A stretch of DNA of 64,000 nt from Thalassobius sp. Cn5-15 (lineage in GTDB: Bacteria > Pseudomonadota > Alphaproteobacteria > Rhodobacterales > Rhodobacteraceae): positions 308,380 to 372,379 of the forward strand of contig NZ_JAKRGF010000004.1 in the NCBI RefSeq assembly GCF_022347685.1. The letters are read 5' to 3'. Shown piece after piece: positions 39,978-49,284 of the stretch. Position 1 is the first letter of the stretch. Each line of letters starts with the position of its first letter. The position numbers were made by a program, and so were the translations under genes. The notes below the pieces were generated by a model. The model did not search any database, was not told the origin of the DNA, and saw nothing but the letters and a program-made list of their open reading frames with translations.

Positions 39978-40328
39978 ATGAAAAAGATCGCAAGCAATAC
40001 GGTAGGCGTTGAGCAGGGGGAGCAAACCCTGTTTTCCGATTTCGAGGATGGCGGGGAGATGTGGACCGGTGAAGGGACGCGCGAACGGCGCGTCACTGTC
40101 GCGTTCGCCGATCCCTTCCGTGCGCCGCCCAATGTGATGGTCTCTATGTCGATGTGGGATGTGGATCATTCCACCAGCCTGCGCGCTGATATCGAGGCAG
40201 AAAATGTCACAGCGACTCAGTTCGATATCGTGTTCCGCACCTGGGGTGATACCCGGGTGGCCCGCGCCCGCGCCAGCTGGATGGCGATCGGCGCTGTTGC
40301 GGATGATGACCATTGGGACGTGCCTTAA
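39978..40328 (+). CDS. H-type lectin domain protein
   Basis: A 116-residue single-domain protein. VTVAFADPFRAPPNVMVSMSMWD, the middle ATQFDIVFRTWGDTRVARARASWMAIG and its Trp residues match the H-type lectin fold known from Helix agglutinin and discoidin. No signal peptide is seen, so a cytoplasmic or cell-lysis role is possible. A promoter-like TTGACC...TTACAG at 39941-39970 ends only about 7 bases before ATG 39978. GAGG near 39971 argues for normal initiation. Confidence 0.8.
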   Translation: MKKIASNTVGVEQGEQTLFSDFEDGGEMWTGEGTRERRVTVAFADPFRAPPNVMVSMSMWDVDHSTSLRADIEAENVTATQFDIVFRTWGDTRVARARASWMAIGAVADDDHWDVP

Positions 40329-40357
40329 GGGCTGAAGCCTACCCAGTTGGACCGAAC

Positions 40358-40385
40358 AAAAAGGGCGCCGTGTGGGCGCCCTTTT
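40358..40385. terminator. bidirectional terminator between the lectin gene and prs
   Basis: AAAAGGGCGCC pairs with GGCGCCCTTTT, with A and T runs at the ends. Confidence 0.9.
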
Positions 40386-40408
40386 GTGTTTTTACGATTG
40401 CCACCGGA

Positions 40409-41425
40409 TCACTCGGGGAATTGGCCTTCGTAGATCGGTTCCAGCGTTTCGGTTTCAAACAGCGACGACACTGAGGTGCCGTGCCAGATGTTCATGATCG
40501 ACTGTGCAAACATCGGCGCGGTCGGCAGGATGCGGATGTTTGGGCAACTTTTGACCGCTTCGGTCGGCTGGATCGAATCGGTGATCACCAATGACTTCAT
40601 CACCGAATTGGTGACGCGTTCAACCGCAGGGCCGGACATCACACCGTGCGAGATGTAGGCGTGTACTTCGGTCGCGCCGTGTTCCAGCAGAACTTCAGCT
40701 GCTTTGCACAGGGTGCCGGCAGTGTCGCACATGTCGTCCACGATGATACAGCGTTTGCCAGTCACGTCACCGATCACGGTCATTTCTGCGACTTCACCGG
40801 GTTTTTCACGGCGTTTGTCGACGATCGACAGCGGTGCGTTGATCCGTTTGGCCAGTTCGCGGGCACGGGCCACGCCACCCACGTCGGGCGATACCACCAT
40901 GACCTCATCCAGATGGCCTGCAAACTTCTCTTTCACGTCCAGCGCAAAGATCGGCGAGGCATAGAGGTTGTCGACGGGAATGTCGAAGAAACCCTGTATC
41001 TGCGCGGCATGCAGATCTAGCGTCAGGATGCGTTCAATGCCTGCCTCAACCAGCATGTTGGCCACCAGCTTGGCCGAGATTGGCGTGCGGGCTTTGGTGC
41101 GGCGGTCTTGGCGGGCATAGCCGAAGTAAGGGATCACTGCAGTGATGCGTGCCGCCGAAGAACGGCGCAGCGCGTCGGCCATGATCAGCAGTTCCATCAG
41201 GTTGTCATTCGCCGGATTCGAAGTCGGCTGAATGATGAACATGTCCTCGCCGCGGACGTTTTCATAGACCTCAACAAAGATCTCACCGTCGTTGAAGCGC
41301 TCAACACGGCCCTCGACAAGGTTTAGGCTGGTGCCCCGATGCAGCGACATGCGACGCGCGATCGACTTGGCAAGTGGCAGGTTGGCGTTGCCGGAAATCA
41401 GTTTCGGTTCGTTGGTGGTGGGCAT
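40409..41425 (-). CDS. prs: ribose-phosphate pyrophosphokinase
   Basis: Makes PRPP from ribose 5-phosphate and ATP. The 338-residue class I enzyme has [20 protein letters not shown], the metal/phosphate site [25 protein letters not shown] and the PRPP loop [11 protein letters not shown]. It is convergent with the lectin gene and divergent from the isomerase gene. It is about 25 residues longer than E. coli Prs, as in many alphaproteobacteria. Confidence 0.97.
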   Translation of the reverse strand: MPTTNEPKLISGNANLPLAKSIARRMSLHRGTSLNLVEGRVERFNDGEIFVEVYENVRGEDMFIIQPTSNPANDNLMELLIMADALRRSSAARITAVIPYFGYARQDRRTKARTPISAKLVANMLVEAGIERILTLDLHAAQIQGFFDIPVDNLYASPIFALDVKEKFAGHLDEVMVVSPDVGGVARARELAKRINAPLSIVDKRREKPGEVAEMTVIGDVTGKRCIIVDDMCDTAGTLCKAAEVLLEHGATEVHAYISHGVMSGPAVERVTNSVMKSLVITDSIQPTEAVKSCPNIRILPTAPMFAQSIMNIWHGTSVSSLFETETLEPIYEGQFPE

Positions 41426-41470
41426 GTCGACGGTTCCCCAAGATTTGGTCGAGATGACAGATTCGTAACG

Positions 41471-41498
41471 TTGACACCGCTTAGCACTAAGCTACGCT
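41471..41498 (+). promoter_or_regulatory. promoter with internal palindrome, isomerase/hydrolase operon
   Basis: TTGACA, 16 bases, TACGCT. The spacer holds the inverted repeat GCTTAG-CA-CTAAGC (41479-41492), which fills the space between the two elements. A repressor bound there would block polymerase. It could also affect the divergent prs gene. Confidence 0.5.
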
Positions 41499-41532
41499 CA
41501 ATCAAAGCTATGCCGACGTAAGGGGGGCAGAG

Positions 41533-42132
41533 ATGCCACATATTGATTACTATTTTTCGACCATTTCGCCCTATACCTACCTTGTCGGCGGTCGGTTGCA
41601 GGAAATAGCGCGGCGTCATGCGGCCACGGTGACTTACAAACCGTTTGATATTCTCGGGGCGTTTTCGCGCACAGGTGGTCAGCCGGTGCCGCAACGCCAC
41701 CCGTCGCGTATCGACTACCGTGCACAGGAACTGCCGCGTCAGGCACGCAAGCAAGGCATGCCGCTTAATATGAAACCTGCCCATTGGCCGACCAATGCTG
41801 CCCCATCGTCCTATGCGGTGATCGCTGCGCAGAAGGCAGGCGGGGGTGATTTGCCGCAGCTCATTCAGCGGCTATTGGCCTGCTGCTGGGTGGAGGAAAA
41901 GGACATCGCAGAGGATCAGGTGATCAAAACCTGTCTGAGTGAGTCTGGTTTTGACCCGACACTGGCAGACAGCGGCCTGCTGACAGGCGCCGAAGTTTAC
42001 GCCGCCAATCTGGAAGAGGCGGTCAGCAACGGCGTCTTTGGCGCGCCGTTCTTTATTTGTGACGACGGTCAGAAGTTTTGGGGCCAGGACCGTCTGGAAG
42101 ATTTGGATTTGCATTTGAAGGGCGAGTTGTAA
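41533..42132 (+). CDS. 2-hydroxychromene-2-carboxylate isomerase (DsbA-fold, GST kappa type)
   Basis: A 199-residue thioredoxin-fold protein. The early DYYFSTISPYTYLVG block, with Ser at the site used by HCCA isomerase, and GVFGAPFFICDDGQKFWGQDRLEDL at the end are diagnostic. The family uses glutathione in naphthalene-type catabolism, but roseobacters carry many paralogues of unknown role. It is followed without a gap by an alpha/beta hydrolase (TAA then GTG), which suggests one operon. Confidence 0.88.
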   Translation: MPHIDYYFSTISPYTYLVGGRLQEIARRHAATVTYKPFDILGAFSRTGGQPVPQRHPSRIDYRAQELPRQARKQGMPLNMKPAHWPTNAAPSSYAVIAAQKAGGGDLPQLIQRLLACCWVEEKDIAEDQVIKTCLSESGFDPTLADSGLLTGAEVYAANLEEAVSNGVFGAPFFICDDGQKFWGQDRLEDLDLHLKGEL

Positions 42133-42966
42133 GTGTCTGGGATACAATTGTGCGGGGGTGTCGATACCCAAGTCTATCAGTTCGGTAAGGGTGATGAGCA
42201 GGCGGTGATGCTGCATTGCACGCTGGGGCATTCGATGGCGTTTATGCCGTTGGCGGCGGGGCTCAATGACCTCTTGGCGATGACGGCATTTGATCTGCCC
42301 AGTCATGGTGGCACAGCGGATTGGGATGGTGTGACGCCCATTCAACGTCAGGCGGTCGATATGGCATTGGATCTGTTGTCGGAACCGGCGCATCTGATCG
42401 GCCATTCCTTTGGCGGCGCTGCGGCGCTGCGTCTGGCTTGCGAACGGCCAGAACTGGTGAAATCGCTGACACTGATCGAGCCTGTGTTTTTTGCTGCCGC
42501 TTATGCCGACAACCCGGGACTGAAAGATCAGCACATGGGTGAAATGGCGGCCCTAGGCGCGGCTATTGATGCGGGCGATCCCGAAGCGGCTGCGCGCATG
42601 TTCTATACAGATTGGGGCGGTGGCCGTGCCTGGGACGCGCTGCCGGAACAGATGCGTCAAAGGGCGGAGAAGCAGATTTATCTGGTGGTTGCCGCCAATG
42701 ACGAAGTGGGCGAAGACAGCGCTGGTCTATTGGCCTCAGGCGTGCTGGAGCGGCTGGAGGTTCCGACGCTGTTGGTCGAGGGGGGCCGGTCGCCGGACTA
42801 TATCGCCAAGGTTAACAGCGCGCTTATGACCCGCATTAAAAATGCGGAGCGTGCGGTGGTAGACAATGCAGGGCATATGCTGCCAATTTCGCACCCCAAA
42901 GAGGTGCTGGCTGTGGTGCGTCCGTTTCTGGAACGTGTTGCGGCGAAATTGGTGCAGGCCCCCTGA
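42133..42966 (+). CDS. alpha/beta hydrolase
   Basis: A 277-residue hydrolase. The nucleophile elbow is GHSFGG, AFDLPSHGGTADW lies before it, and the His is in DNAGHMLPISHP. GTG 42133 follows the upstream stop directly. The fold resembles esterase or meta-cleavage-product-like hydrolases; the substrate is unknown. Co-transcription with the isomerase suggests an aromatic-acid or glutathione-dependent step (inference). Confidence 0.86.
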   Translation: MSGIQLCGGVDTQVYQFGKGDEQAVMLHCTLGHSMAFMPLAAGLNDLLAMTAFDLPSHGGTADWDGVTPIQRQAVDMALDLLSEPAHLIGHSFGGAAALRLACERPELVKSLTLIEPVFFAAAYADNPGLKDQHMGEMAALGAAIDAGDPEAAARMFYTDWGGGRAWDALPEQMRQRAEKQIYLVVAANDEVGEDSAGLLASGVLERLEVPTLLVEGGRSPDYIAKVNSALMTRIKNAERAVVDNAGHMLPISHPKEVLAVVRPFLERVAAKLVQAP

Positions 42967-43021
42967 GCGTCGCCTTAGTTTCAGCTGGTGGGCGCTTTCG
43001 TCCACCAGCAAAACCATACGG

Positions 43022-44068
43022 CTATGAACGGTAGGCGTTTAGCAGGGCGTCAACGCCCACTTCCCCGATGGACCAGTCACAGACAAATCGCGCCAGCAAC
43101 ATCTCTTCAGGGTCGTCGCCTTCCAGCTGCCCTTCCATGATATAGTAGTAAGCGCCAGCATCAAACGCCCTTTGGTGCAGGCGTCGGGGCAGGTTGGCGA
43201 AGAACAGGTTGGCTTCAGGCGTTGTTGTGAACTCCACCCCCTCGATCTGACGCAGGCCCTCGGCCAGTTTAGCGCAGGTCGCATTGGCGCTGCGGGCCAG
43301 ATCCAGCCACAGATCGTCCGCCAGATAGCCCAGCATCTGCGCCGACAGGTAGCGGTGCTTGGAAAACAGATGTGCACCGCGTTTGCGGCGCAGTTCAAAT
43401 TCCCACGCTTTGGCAGGGTCAAAAAAGATCACCGCCTCAACCCCCATGCAGCCGTTTTTGGTGCCGCCAAAACTGACCGCATCAATACCGGCTTTCCACG
43501 TCATGTCTGCGGGTGAACAGCCCAGCGTGATCAGTGCGTTGGTGAAACGTGCGCCGTCCAGATGGGTGGGCAGGCCGTAGTCGCGGGCCACTGCGGTCAG
43601 CGCGCGCAACTCTTCCAGCGTATAGACATGGCCCTTTTCAGTCACCTGCGTGATCGACACAGGCCCGCGTTGGGGGCCGTGCACGCCGCGGGTGTGTTCG
43701 TTTTCAATCGCACGGCGCAGGGCGTCCGGCGTCATCTTATCGCTGTCGCCCACCAAGGTTAGTTTGGCACCGCCGCTGAAAAATTCCGGCGCGTTGCATT
43801 CATCCTCGTGGATATGCGCGACAGGGGAGCAGAAGACCGTTTCCCACGGCTGACACAGCGTCGCCAGCGCCAGCGAATTGGCGGCTGTACCCGTGGCCAC
43901 CAGATAGATCGCAGCCTCCGGTGCCTCGAACAGTTCACGCAGCATGTCGCGCACGCGGTCCATTTCCGCATCCTCGCCATAGCCGGTGCGGTAGCCACCG
44001 TTTGCCTCTGTCACTGCTTGCATAATCTGTGGATGCACGGGGCCACCATTGTCAGAGGCAAAGAACAT
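43022..44068 (-). CDS. ltaE: low-specificity L-threonine aldolase
   Basis: Cleaves threonine or allo-threonine to glycine and acetaldehyde. The 348-residue PLP fold-type I protein has SDNGGPVHPQIM at the start, THLDGARFTNAL, and the cofactor Lys in SFGGTKNGCMG. Its start overlaps the ycgN stop by one base. It sits last in ribF-ycgN-ltaE. Confidence 0.93.
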   Translation of the reverse strand: MFFASDNGGPVHPQIMQAVTEANGGYRTGYGEDAEMDRVRDMLRELFEAPEAAIYLVATGTAANSLALATLCQPWETVFCSPVAHIHEDECNAPEFFSGGAKLTLVGDSDKMTPDALRRAIENEHTRGVHGPQRGPVSITQVTEKGHVYTLEELRALTAVARDYGLPTHLDGARFTNALITLGCSPADMTWKAGIDAVSFGGTKNGCMGVEAVIFFDPAKAWEFELRRKRGAHLFSKHRYLSAQMLGYLADDLWLDLARSANATCAKLAEGLRQIEGVEFTTTPEANLFFANLPRRLHQRAFDAGAYYYIMEGQLEGDDPEEMLLARFVCDWSIGEVGVDALLNAYRS

Positions 44069-44523
44069 TACACGGGCTCCTTAATAATGTGGTCTTCCCA
44101 GTCTTCGTCCGCGACCTCAAACTCGGGCACTGTACGGCCACGCATGGAAACGCCCGCCGCATGGACGGAGTTTGGGTCACCGGTTTTCAGCGGGTGCCAT
44201 TCGGGCAACGGCTGGTCAGTCCACAAGAGTTTGTAGGCGCAGGTTTCCGGCATCCAGTAGAGATTCTGATCCAGATTGTCGGGCCCTAACACGATGCATT
44301 CCGGCACAAAGTTGTGGCGGATTGGATATTGGCTGCATTGGCAGGTGTCATCATTCAGCAGACGGCAGGCCACGTTGGTCAGCGCGACTTCGCCGGTGTC
44401 TTCATCTTCCAGTTTGTTCAGGCAGCATTTGCCGCAGCCGTCGCACAGGGCTTCCCATTCTGGACGCGACATGTCCTTGAGGGGCACGGTTTCCCAGAAT
44501 TTGCGGCGCAATTGTTGGGGCAT
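44068..44523 (-). CDS. YcgN-family cysteine-cluster protein (UPF0260)
   Basis: A 151-residue protein with a conserved N-terminal ALCDGCGKCCLNKLEDE, the CRLLNDDTCQCSQYP block and a late ETCAYKLLW. These cysteines suggest a metal or iron-sulfur site. Function is unknown. The genes on both sides overlap by one base. Confidence 0.93.
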   Translation of the reverse strand: MPQQLRRKFWETVPLKDMSRPEWEALCDGCGKCCLNKLEDEDTGEVALTNVACRLLNDDTCQCSQYPIRHNFVPECIVLGPDNLDQNLYWMPETCAYKLLWTDQPLPEWHPLKTGDPNSVHAAGVSMRGRTVPEFEVADEDWEDHIIKEPV

Positions 44524-45461
44524 CAGAGTGCGGCCAGCAAATCACGCGCCTTAGCGCAATCGGTGTCCATCTGGCGGATCAGTGCCTCTAGACTGTCAAA
44601 CTTGGCCTCTGGGCGCAGATACTCTACCAACCCGACAGAGATCGGAGTGCCGTAGAGATCGCCTTTGAAATCGAAGATGAAGGTTTCGAGGTTCGGTTTG
44701 TTTTCACCAAACATCGGCCGCACGCCCAGTGAGGCAGCGCCGTGGTAATTGCCCTTATGCGGGCCATCCAGCACGTCAATTAACACGGCATAAACGCCCA
44801 TCTTGGGCTGGTGCAGACCGTCGATTGACATGTTTGCGGTGGGATAGCCCAATTCGCGGCCACGCTGGTCGCCGCCGATTACTTCACCGTCCATGCGGTG
44901 CCAGTGGCCCAGCATTGCCTGCGCATCGCGCGGGCGGCCCTCGGCCAGTGCATCGCGGATCGCGGTCGAGGAAACTTCGCCTTTGTCGCCATGCAGCAGC
45001 TCTGCCACCGTGACGCCAAAGCCCATGTCCGCACCGAAGCGTATAAGGTCCTCAATATCGCCTTTACGACCTTGCCCGAAACAGAAATCCGCGCCCACCA
45101 CAATATGGTTGAGACCAAGCCCATCGCGGATCACTTTGGCGGCAAAATCTTTGGGGCTGAGGGCGGACAGTGTAGCGTTGAACGGCAGCTCATAGAGGCG
45201 TTCAACCCCCAGCTTTTCCAGCCGGTGCGCACGTGCTTCGGCGCTCATCAGGCGGAAGGCGGAAGATTTTGGCGCAAAGAACTGGCGCGGATGCGGCTCA
45301 AAGGACATGATGCCCAGCGGCACGCCTTTCTCTTTCGCAATCGCGCGTGTGAGGTCGATCACCGACTGGTGGCCCAAATGGACCCCGTCGAAATTGCCGA
45401 TAGCCGCTGCAGCGCCGCGGTCCTGATCGGTGACAAAGCTGTAATCCCGGATGATACGCAT
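44523..45461 (-). CDS. ribF: bifunctional riboflavin kinase/FAD synthetase
   Basis: A 312-residue enzyme that makes FMN and FAD. Residues 1-180 are the FAD synthetase (GNFDGVHLGHQS, VGADFCFGQGRKGD, STAIRDALAEG). Residues 190-312 are the flavokinase (GRELGYPTANM, GVYAVLIDVL, NLETFIFDFKGDLYG). It is the first gene of a three-gene run and starts at ATG 45461. Confidence 0.96.
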   Translation of the reverse strand: MRIIRDYSFVTDQDRGAAAAIGNFDGVHLGHQSVIDLTRAIAKEKGVPLGIMSFEPHPRQFFAPKSSAFRLMSAEARAHRLEKLGVERLYELPFNATLSALSPKDFAAKVIRDGLGLNHIVVGADFCFGQGRKGDIEDLIRFGADMGFGVTVAELLHGDKGEVSSTAIRDALAEGRPRDAQAMLGHWHRMDGEVIGGDQRGRELGYPTANMSIDGLHQPKMGVYAVLIDVLDGPHKGNYHGAASLGVRPMFGENKPNLETFIFDFKGDLYGTPISVGLVEYLRPEAKFDSLEALIRQMDTDCAKARDLLAAL

Positions 45462-45537
45462 GCCTGTGAGGTATCGCCCCAGACGCGCGGGATCAAGCGT
45501 GATGTGGCGGTAGTCCTGTCATACGCTACCGGGGGCA

Positions 45538-46200
45538 CTATTCGGTTGTTGTTTTCAATGCCGAGCGCCCTTCTGCGGTCAGGTCATAGATGCCGGTTTC
45601 CACCCGCTGAAACCAGCCGTAATGGTTTGACGCCATCACCCGTGTGGCACGGACCACTGCGGTTGCCTTGGCAACTGTCGCGCCTTTGGTCGGTCCCTGT
45701 TCGGCCAGATAGGCGGCACAGCGCAGCGCCTCTTGTCGATAAGAGGTGATGAGCCCAACGCGGGTGGCACCGCCTTTGTTTGGATCGCCCTCGCGGCGTT
45801 CAAATTCTGCCATCAATGCAGTCTGGCGCCGTTTCACCTTGCGCGGCTGAAAGGGTGCGGGCTCGTGGTGCACCTGCAGCTCACCTGTGGAAGCGATGCT
45901 GATCACCCCAAGGCCGAGACGTTTGCACAGTCCAATATTGCCTTGGAATGCTTTGTATCCGGCGCGCCCTTTCCAGCGGGGGAGAGCCAGATAGACCTGA
46001 TCTGTTACCTTCTGCCGCGCGATGCCCTGTTGCAGCAGGGTCAACGAGAAGCCTGTTTTCAACTCCACAATCACAGGCGGTTCGCCGTCTCGCAGGGCCA
46101 CCACATCTGCCGCGCCGATTTCGGATTTCACTTCATATCCCAGCGCCTCAAAGAACGCTTTCACAGGGGGGTAGAGGTCGGTTTCGGACAGTTTGGTCAT
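45538..46200 (-). CDS. DUF2161 (PD-(D/E)XK nuclease-like) protein
   Basis: A 220-residue protein. The nuclease-fold core is visible as GAADVVAL (Asp) and VIVELKTG (Glu-x-Lys), with QQGIARQK beyond. A second part resembles a small winged helix, and the C-terminal HYGWFQRVETGIYDLTAEG is conserved. Such proteins may be restriction-like nucleases or inactive relatives. No methyltransferase or toxin partner is near. It lies 76 bp upstream of ribF. Confidence 0.83.
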   Translation of the reverse strand: MTKLSETDLYPPVKAFFEALGYEVKSEIGAADVVALRDGEPPVIVELKTGFSLTLLQQGIARQKVTDQVYLALPRWKGRAGYKAFQGNIGLCKRLGLGVISIASTGELQVHHEPAPFQPRKVKRRQTALMAEFERREGDPNKGGATRVGLITSYRQEALRCAAYLAEQGPTKGATVAKATAVVRATRVMASNHYGWFQRVETGIYDLTAEGRSALKTTTE

Positions 46201-46323
46201 ATCACGTGTCTACTGTGCTGCGAGAAGGTGGCCAAGCCCTTAGCGATGCGCGCGACGGGTTAAACGTATTGCAATCTTTGTGGGGTTGGATAGCGTGGCG
46301 CTCGCAGTAAAAGGGTGTGGTTT

Positions 46324-47349
46324 ATGCGGTTTAAACAGGTGATGCGGGCGGCGGTGCTGCTGTGTGGGCTGGCTGGGGCGATGATGCCGGAACGGGCGCT
46401 GGCGCAATGTGACAGTCCCGCGATGTTAACAGATGCAGAGCTGACGCAGCTGCGCAACCGCGCAGAACAGGTGCCGTTCCATCGCGGTCTGTTGTGGCAG
46501 GTGGAAAAAGAAGGGATCACCTCTTACGTCTTTGGCACAATGCATCTTTATTCCCCACGCCACAGTGCATCGATGCGGCGGCTGCGGCCATTGATCGGTG
46601 AGGTGGATCAGGTGCTGGTCGAGTTTAATGCTGCCGACATGGCGCAGCTGGAACGTCGCCTGACCACTGACATCGCGCTCATAACTATCCCTGATGGGCC
46701 CAGCCTGCTGGATCGGCTGGGGCCAGAGGCATGGGATAAACTGACCGACAAGCTGACGCCCTATCAGATCCCACCCTTTATGGCGGCGAAAATGCAGCCG
46801 TGGTTCCTTGGCTTTACAATGATGACGCCGCCCTGTGCGATTGCTGATATTCAGGCCAAACGACCGGGCATTGATCGGATGATTGAAACGGCCGCAGATC
46901 ACGCTGGTAAACCTGTCGCCTCACTGGATGAGCTGGACCATTTGCTGCCCCTGCTGGCCGGTGATCCGCTGGACCAACAGGTGGAGGATTTGCGTTGGTC
47001 CCTGATGCTGGACCTGCCGACTTCGTTCGGGGATGCGGGGTTGGTGGATTTCTATTTCTCTGAGGACGTCCAGATGATCTGGGAAAACGCGCAGCAACAG
47101 TTGGCGCATTTGGGCACGACCCTACCAGCGGAGGATTCGCAGCGGCTCAGCGGGTATGTGGAGGAGTTGATGGGGGATCTGATTGCAGGGCGCAATCACT
47201 ACTGGATGCAGCGACTGCCGCAGGCGCTGGGCGCGCAGCCTACTCTGGTCGCCGTGGGTGCGATGCATCTGCCGGGGGAAAACGGTGTTCTGAACCTGTT
47301 GCAGCAGCAGGGCTTCACTGTCAGCGCGGTGTCAATGTCACAGCCGTAA
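46324..47349 (+). CDS. TraB/GumN family protein
   Basis: A 341-residue exported protein with a signal peptide at about residues 1-25. The TraB/GumN pattern is visible: YVFGTMHLYSPR near residue 70 and VAVGAMHLPGENGVLNLLQQQG near the C-terminus, each with the GxMH histidine. Members are thought to be membrane-associated proteases or metal-binding proteins, and function is unproven. ATG 46324 has AAAGGG upstream; a GTG 9 bases before is less likely. Confidence 0.87.
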   Translation: MRFKQVMRAAVLLCGLAGAMMPERALAQCDSPAMLTDAELTQLRNRAEQVPFHRGLLWQVEKEGITSYVFGTMHLYSPRHSASMRRLRPLIGEVDQVLVEFNAADMAQLERRLTTDIALITIPDGPSLLDRLGPEAWDKLTDKLTPYQIPPFMAAKMQPWFLGFTMMTPPCAIADIQAKRPGIDRMIETAADHAGKPVASLDELDHLLPLLAGDPLDQQVEDLRWSLMLDLPTSFGDAGLVDFYFSEDVQMIWENAQQQLAHLGTTLPAEDSQRLSGYVEELMGDLIAGRNHYWMQRLPQALGAQPTLVAVGAMHLPGENGVLNLLQQQGFTVSAVSMSQP

Positions 47350-47441
47350 TCCACGTCACGCAGCCCCCGTGACAAAGCCACAGTGCCCGCCTATAAGCCC
47401 GCCCAATACCTCGTATTTCACCAATCTCAAGGATGCTCCTC

Positions 47442-48362
47442 ATGACCACGCAGGTTTTTGGCCACAAATCCCCTGACACCGATTCCACCGGCTCCCCCAT
47501 CGTTTGGGCCTGGTACCTGAACGAGGTGAAAGGCGTTGCTGCCGCGCCCAAGCTACTCGGCGAGCCCAACACCGAAGCGCTGTTCATGCTGGATCGCTGG
47601 AATCTGGATAAGCCGGAAATCATCAGCGGTGTAGAAGCCGGTGCGCCGGTTGTTATCGTTGACACCAACAACCCTGCTGAGCTGCCCGAGAACATCAATG
47701 ATGCGGACATCACCGCGATCATTGACCACCACAAACTGGTTGGCGGTCTGGAAACCAAAGGCCCGATTGACATCACCATCCGTCCGCTGGCCTGCACCGC
47801 GACCATCATGTATGATCTGATGGGTGATGACGCTGCCAAGATGCCCGAGGCCATCAAAGGCGCTGCACTGACCTGTATCCTGTCTGATACGCTGGAATTC
47901 CGTTCGCCCACCACCACCGACCGTGACCGCGAAGTGGTTGCTGCGCTGGCCGCAGATCTGGGCATCGACGTGACCGCTTACGCGGCCGAGATGTTCGCTG
48001 CTAAGTCTGATGTTTCGGCATTCTCCGACGCGGAATTGATCCGCATGGACTCCAAAGAGTACGAAGTCGACGGCACCAAATTCCGTGTCTCCGTTCTGGA
48101 AACCACCGCACCGGAAATTCCGCTGGGCCGTAAAGAGAGCCTGATGGAAACCTTCAAAACCGTGCAGGCCGAAGATGGTGTGGATGAGGTTCTGCTGTTT
48201 GTTGTCGACATCCTGAAAGAAGAAGCGACCTTGCTGGTTCCCAACGATGTGGTCAAAGGCGTTGCTGAAAAATCCTTCGGCGCCACTGTAGAGGGCGACA
48301 GTGTGGTGTTGCCCGGCATCATGAGCCGCAAGAAACAGATCATTCCGAACCTGAAGGTCTGA
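47442..48362 (+). CDS. ppaC: manganese-dependent inorganic pyrophosphatase (family II)
   Basis: Hydrolyses pyrophosphate. The 306-residue DHH-family enzyme has the metal ligands GHKSPDTDS, DTNN and DHH, the SDT motif and the active-site SRKKQ near the C-terminus. AAGGATG precedes ATG 47442; an ATG three codons upstream is less likely. A strong terminator follows. Confidence 0.96.
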   Translation: MTTQVFGHKSPDTDSTGSPIVWAWYLNEVKGVAAAPKLLGEPNTEALFMLDRWNLDKPEIISGVEAGAPVVIVDTNNPAELPENINDADITAIIDHHKLVGGLETKGPIDITIRPLACTATIMYDLMGDDAAKMPEAIKGAALTCILSDTLEFRSPTTTDRDREVVAALAADLGIDVTAYAAEMFAAKSDVSAFSDAELIRMDSKEYEVDGTKFRVSVLETTAPEIPLGRKESLMETFKTVQAEDGVDEVLLFVVDILKEEATLLVPNDVVKGVAEKSFGATVEGDSVVLPGIMSRKKQIIPNLKV

Positions 48363-48386
48363 TCCTTTTAACGGTATAGAGTGTCG

Positions 48387-48418
48387 AAAGGCCCACGCAG
48401 TTTTGCGTGGGCCTTTTG
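48387..48418 (+). terminator. terminator of ppaC
   Basis: AAAGGCCCACGC pairs with GCGTGGGCCTTT, followed by T. Confidence 0.9.
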
Positions 48419-48481
48419 GTGCGGTTGGCTGGCGCAAGGTCATGCTTTGTCGTTGATATAGAATTGCGGCATTCTATCCCC

Positions 48482-49198
48482 ATGCCTATTGCTGCTGATA
48501 CTGCTGCTAAGTTGACCCTTGCGCCTTTGTTGATCGCGCAGGCGCTTTATGTGCGACAGAAGGCGTTGATCCTACCGGAACCGCCTGGCGCACGGCAGGG
48601 CGTTTTGGGACAGGGGGAGACGTTGCGATTGCTGATCGCGGGTGACAGTTCCGGTGCAGGCGTAGGGGCGGAATCGCAGGCGCGGGCGTTGTCTGGGTGC
48701 CTCTCCCGCGATCTGGCGGCGGATCATCGGGTCAGCTGGCACCTGGAGGCTGCAACGGGCGCCACCACCCGTGCAACATTGCGACAGCTGCAACAGTTGC
48801 CGGAGGCGCAGTTTGATGTGGCGGTTCTGGCGTTGGGCGTGAATGACGTCACAAAGGGGGCACGCCTGTCGGGTTGGTTGGCGGATCAGCAGGCACTCTA
48901 TCATCTACTGCAGGATCGTTTCGCGGTGCGTCATATCTTTGTGTCCGGTCTGCCGCCGATGGGACAGTTTCCGCTGTTGCCTAATCCGCTGCGGGCCATT
49001 TTGGGCCAGACAGCGACACGGTTTGATGCGGCGTTGGCGGCCCTTTGTGCGGGGCGGGAGGATGTGACGCATCTGCCTTTTGATTTGCCATTTCGTCCTG
49101 AATATATCGCCACCGATGGGTTCCACCCTTCAGAGGTGGCGTATCCGATTTGGGCCGCACGTATTGCGGCTGAGGTGCGGCAGTTGGATTTGCACTAG
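48482..49198 (+). CDS. SGNH/GDSL hydrolase
   Basis: A roughly 238-residue hydrolase of the SGNH fold. Block I is LIAGDSSGAG with the catalytic Ser, block III is LALGVNDV, and block V is ATDGFHPSEVAY with Asp and His. An N-terminal hydrophobic part may anchor it. ATG 48482 has no ribosome site; a GTG further upstream would fall in the ppaC terminator, so the start is uncertain. Acyl ester substrates are expected. Confidence 0.85.
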   Translation: MPIAADTAAKLTLAPLLIAQALYVRQKALILPEPPGARQGVLGQGETLRLLIAGDSSGAGVGAESQARALSGCLSRDLAADHRVSWHLEAATGATTRATLRQLQQLPEAQFDVAVLALGVNDVTKGARLSGWLADQQALYHLLQDRFAVRHIFVSGLPPMGQFPLLPNPLRAILGQTATRFDAALAALCAGREDVTHLPFDLPFRPEYIATDGFHPSEVAYPIWAARIAAEVRQLDLH

Positions 49199-49284
49199 GT
49201 TTCAGAATCTGGGCTGCCTTTCTTCTGGCCTTTGGGCATTGGCTTTGCGATACCTCGGCAAATGTTTGCGAAATAGGTTGCTCC

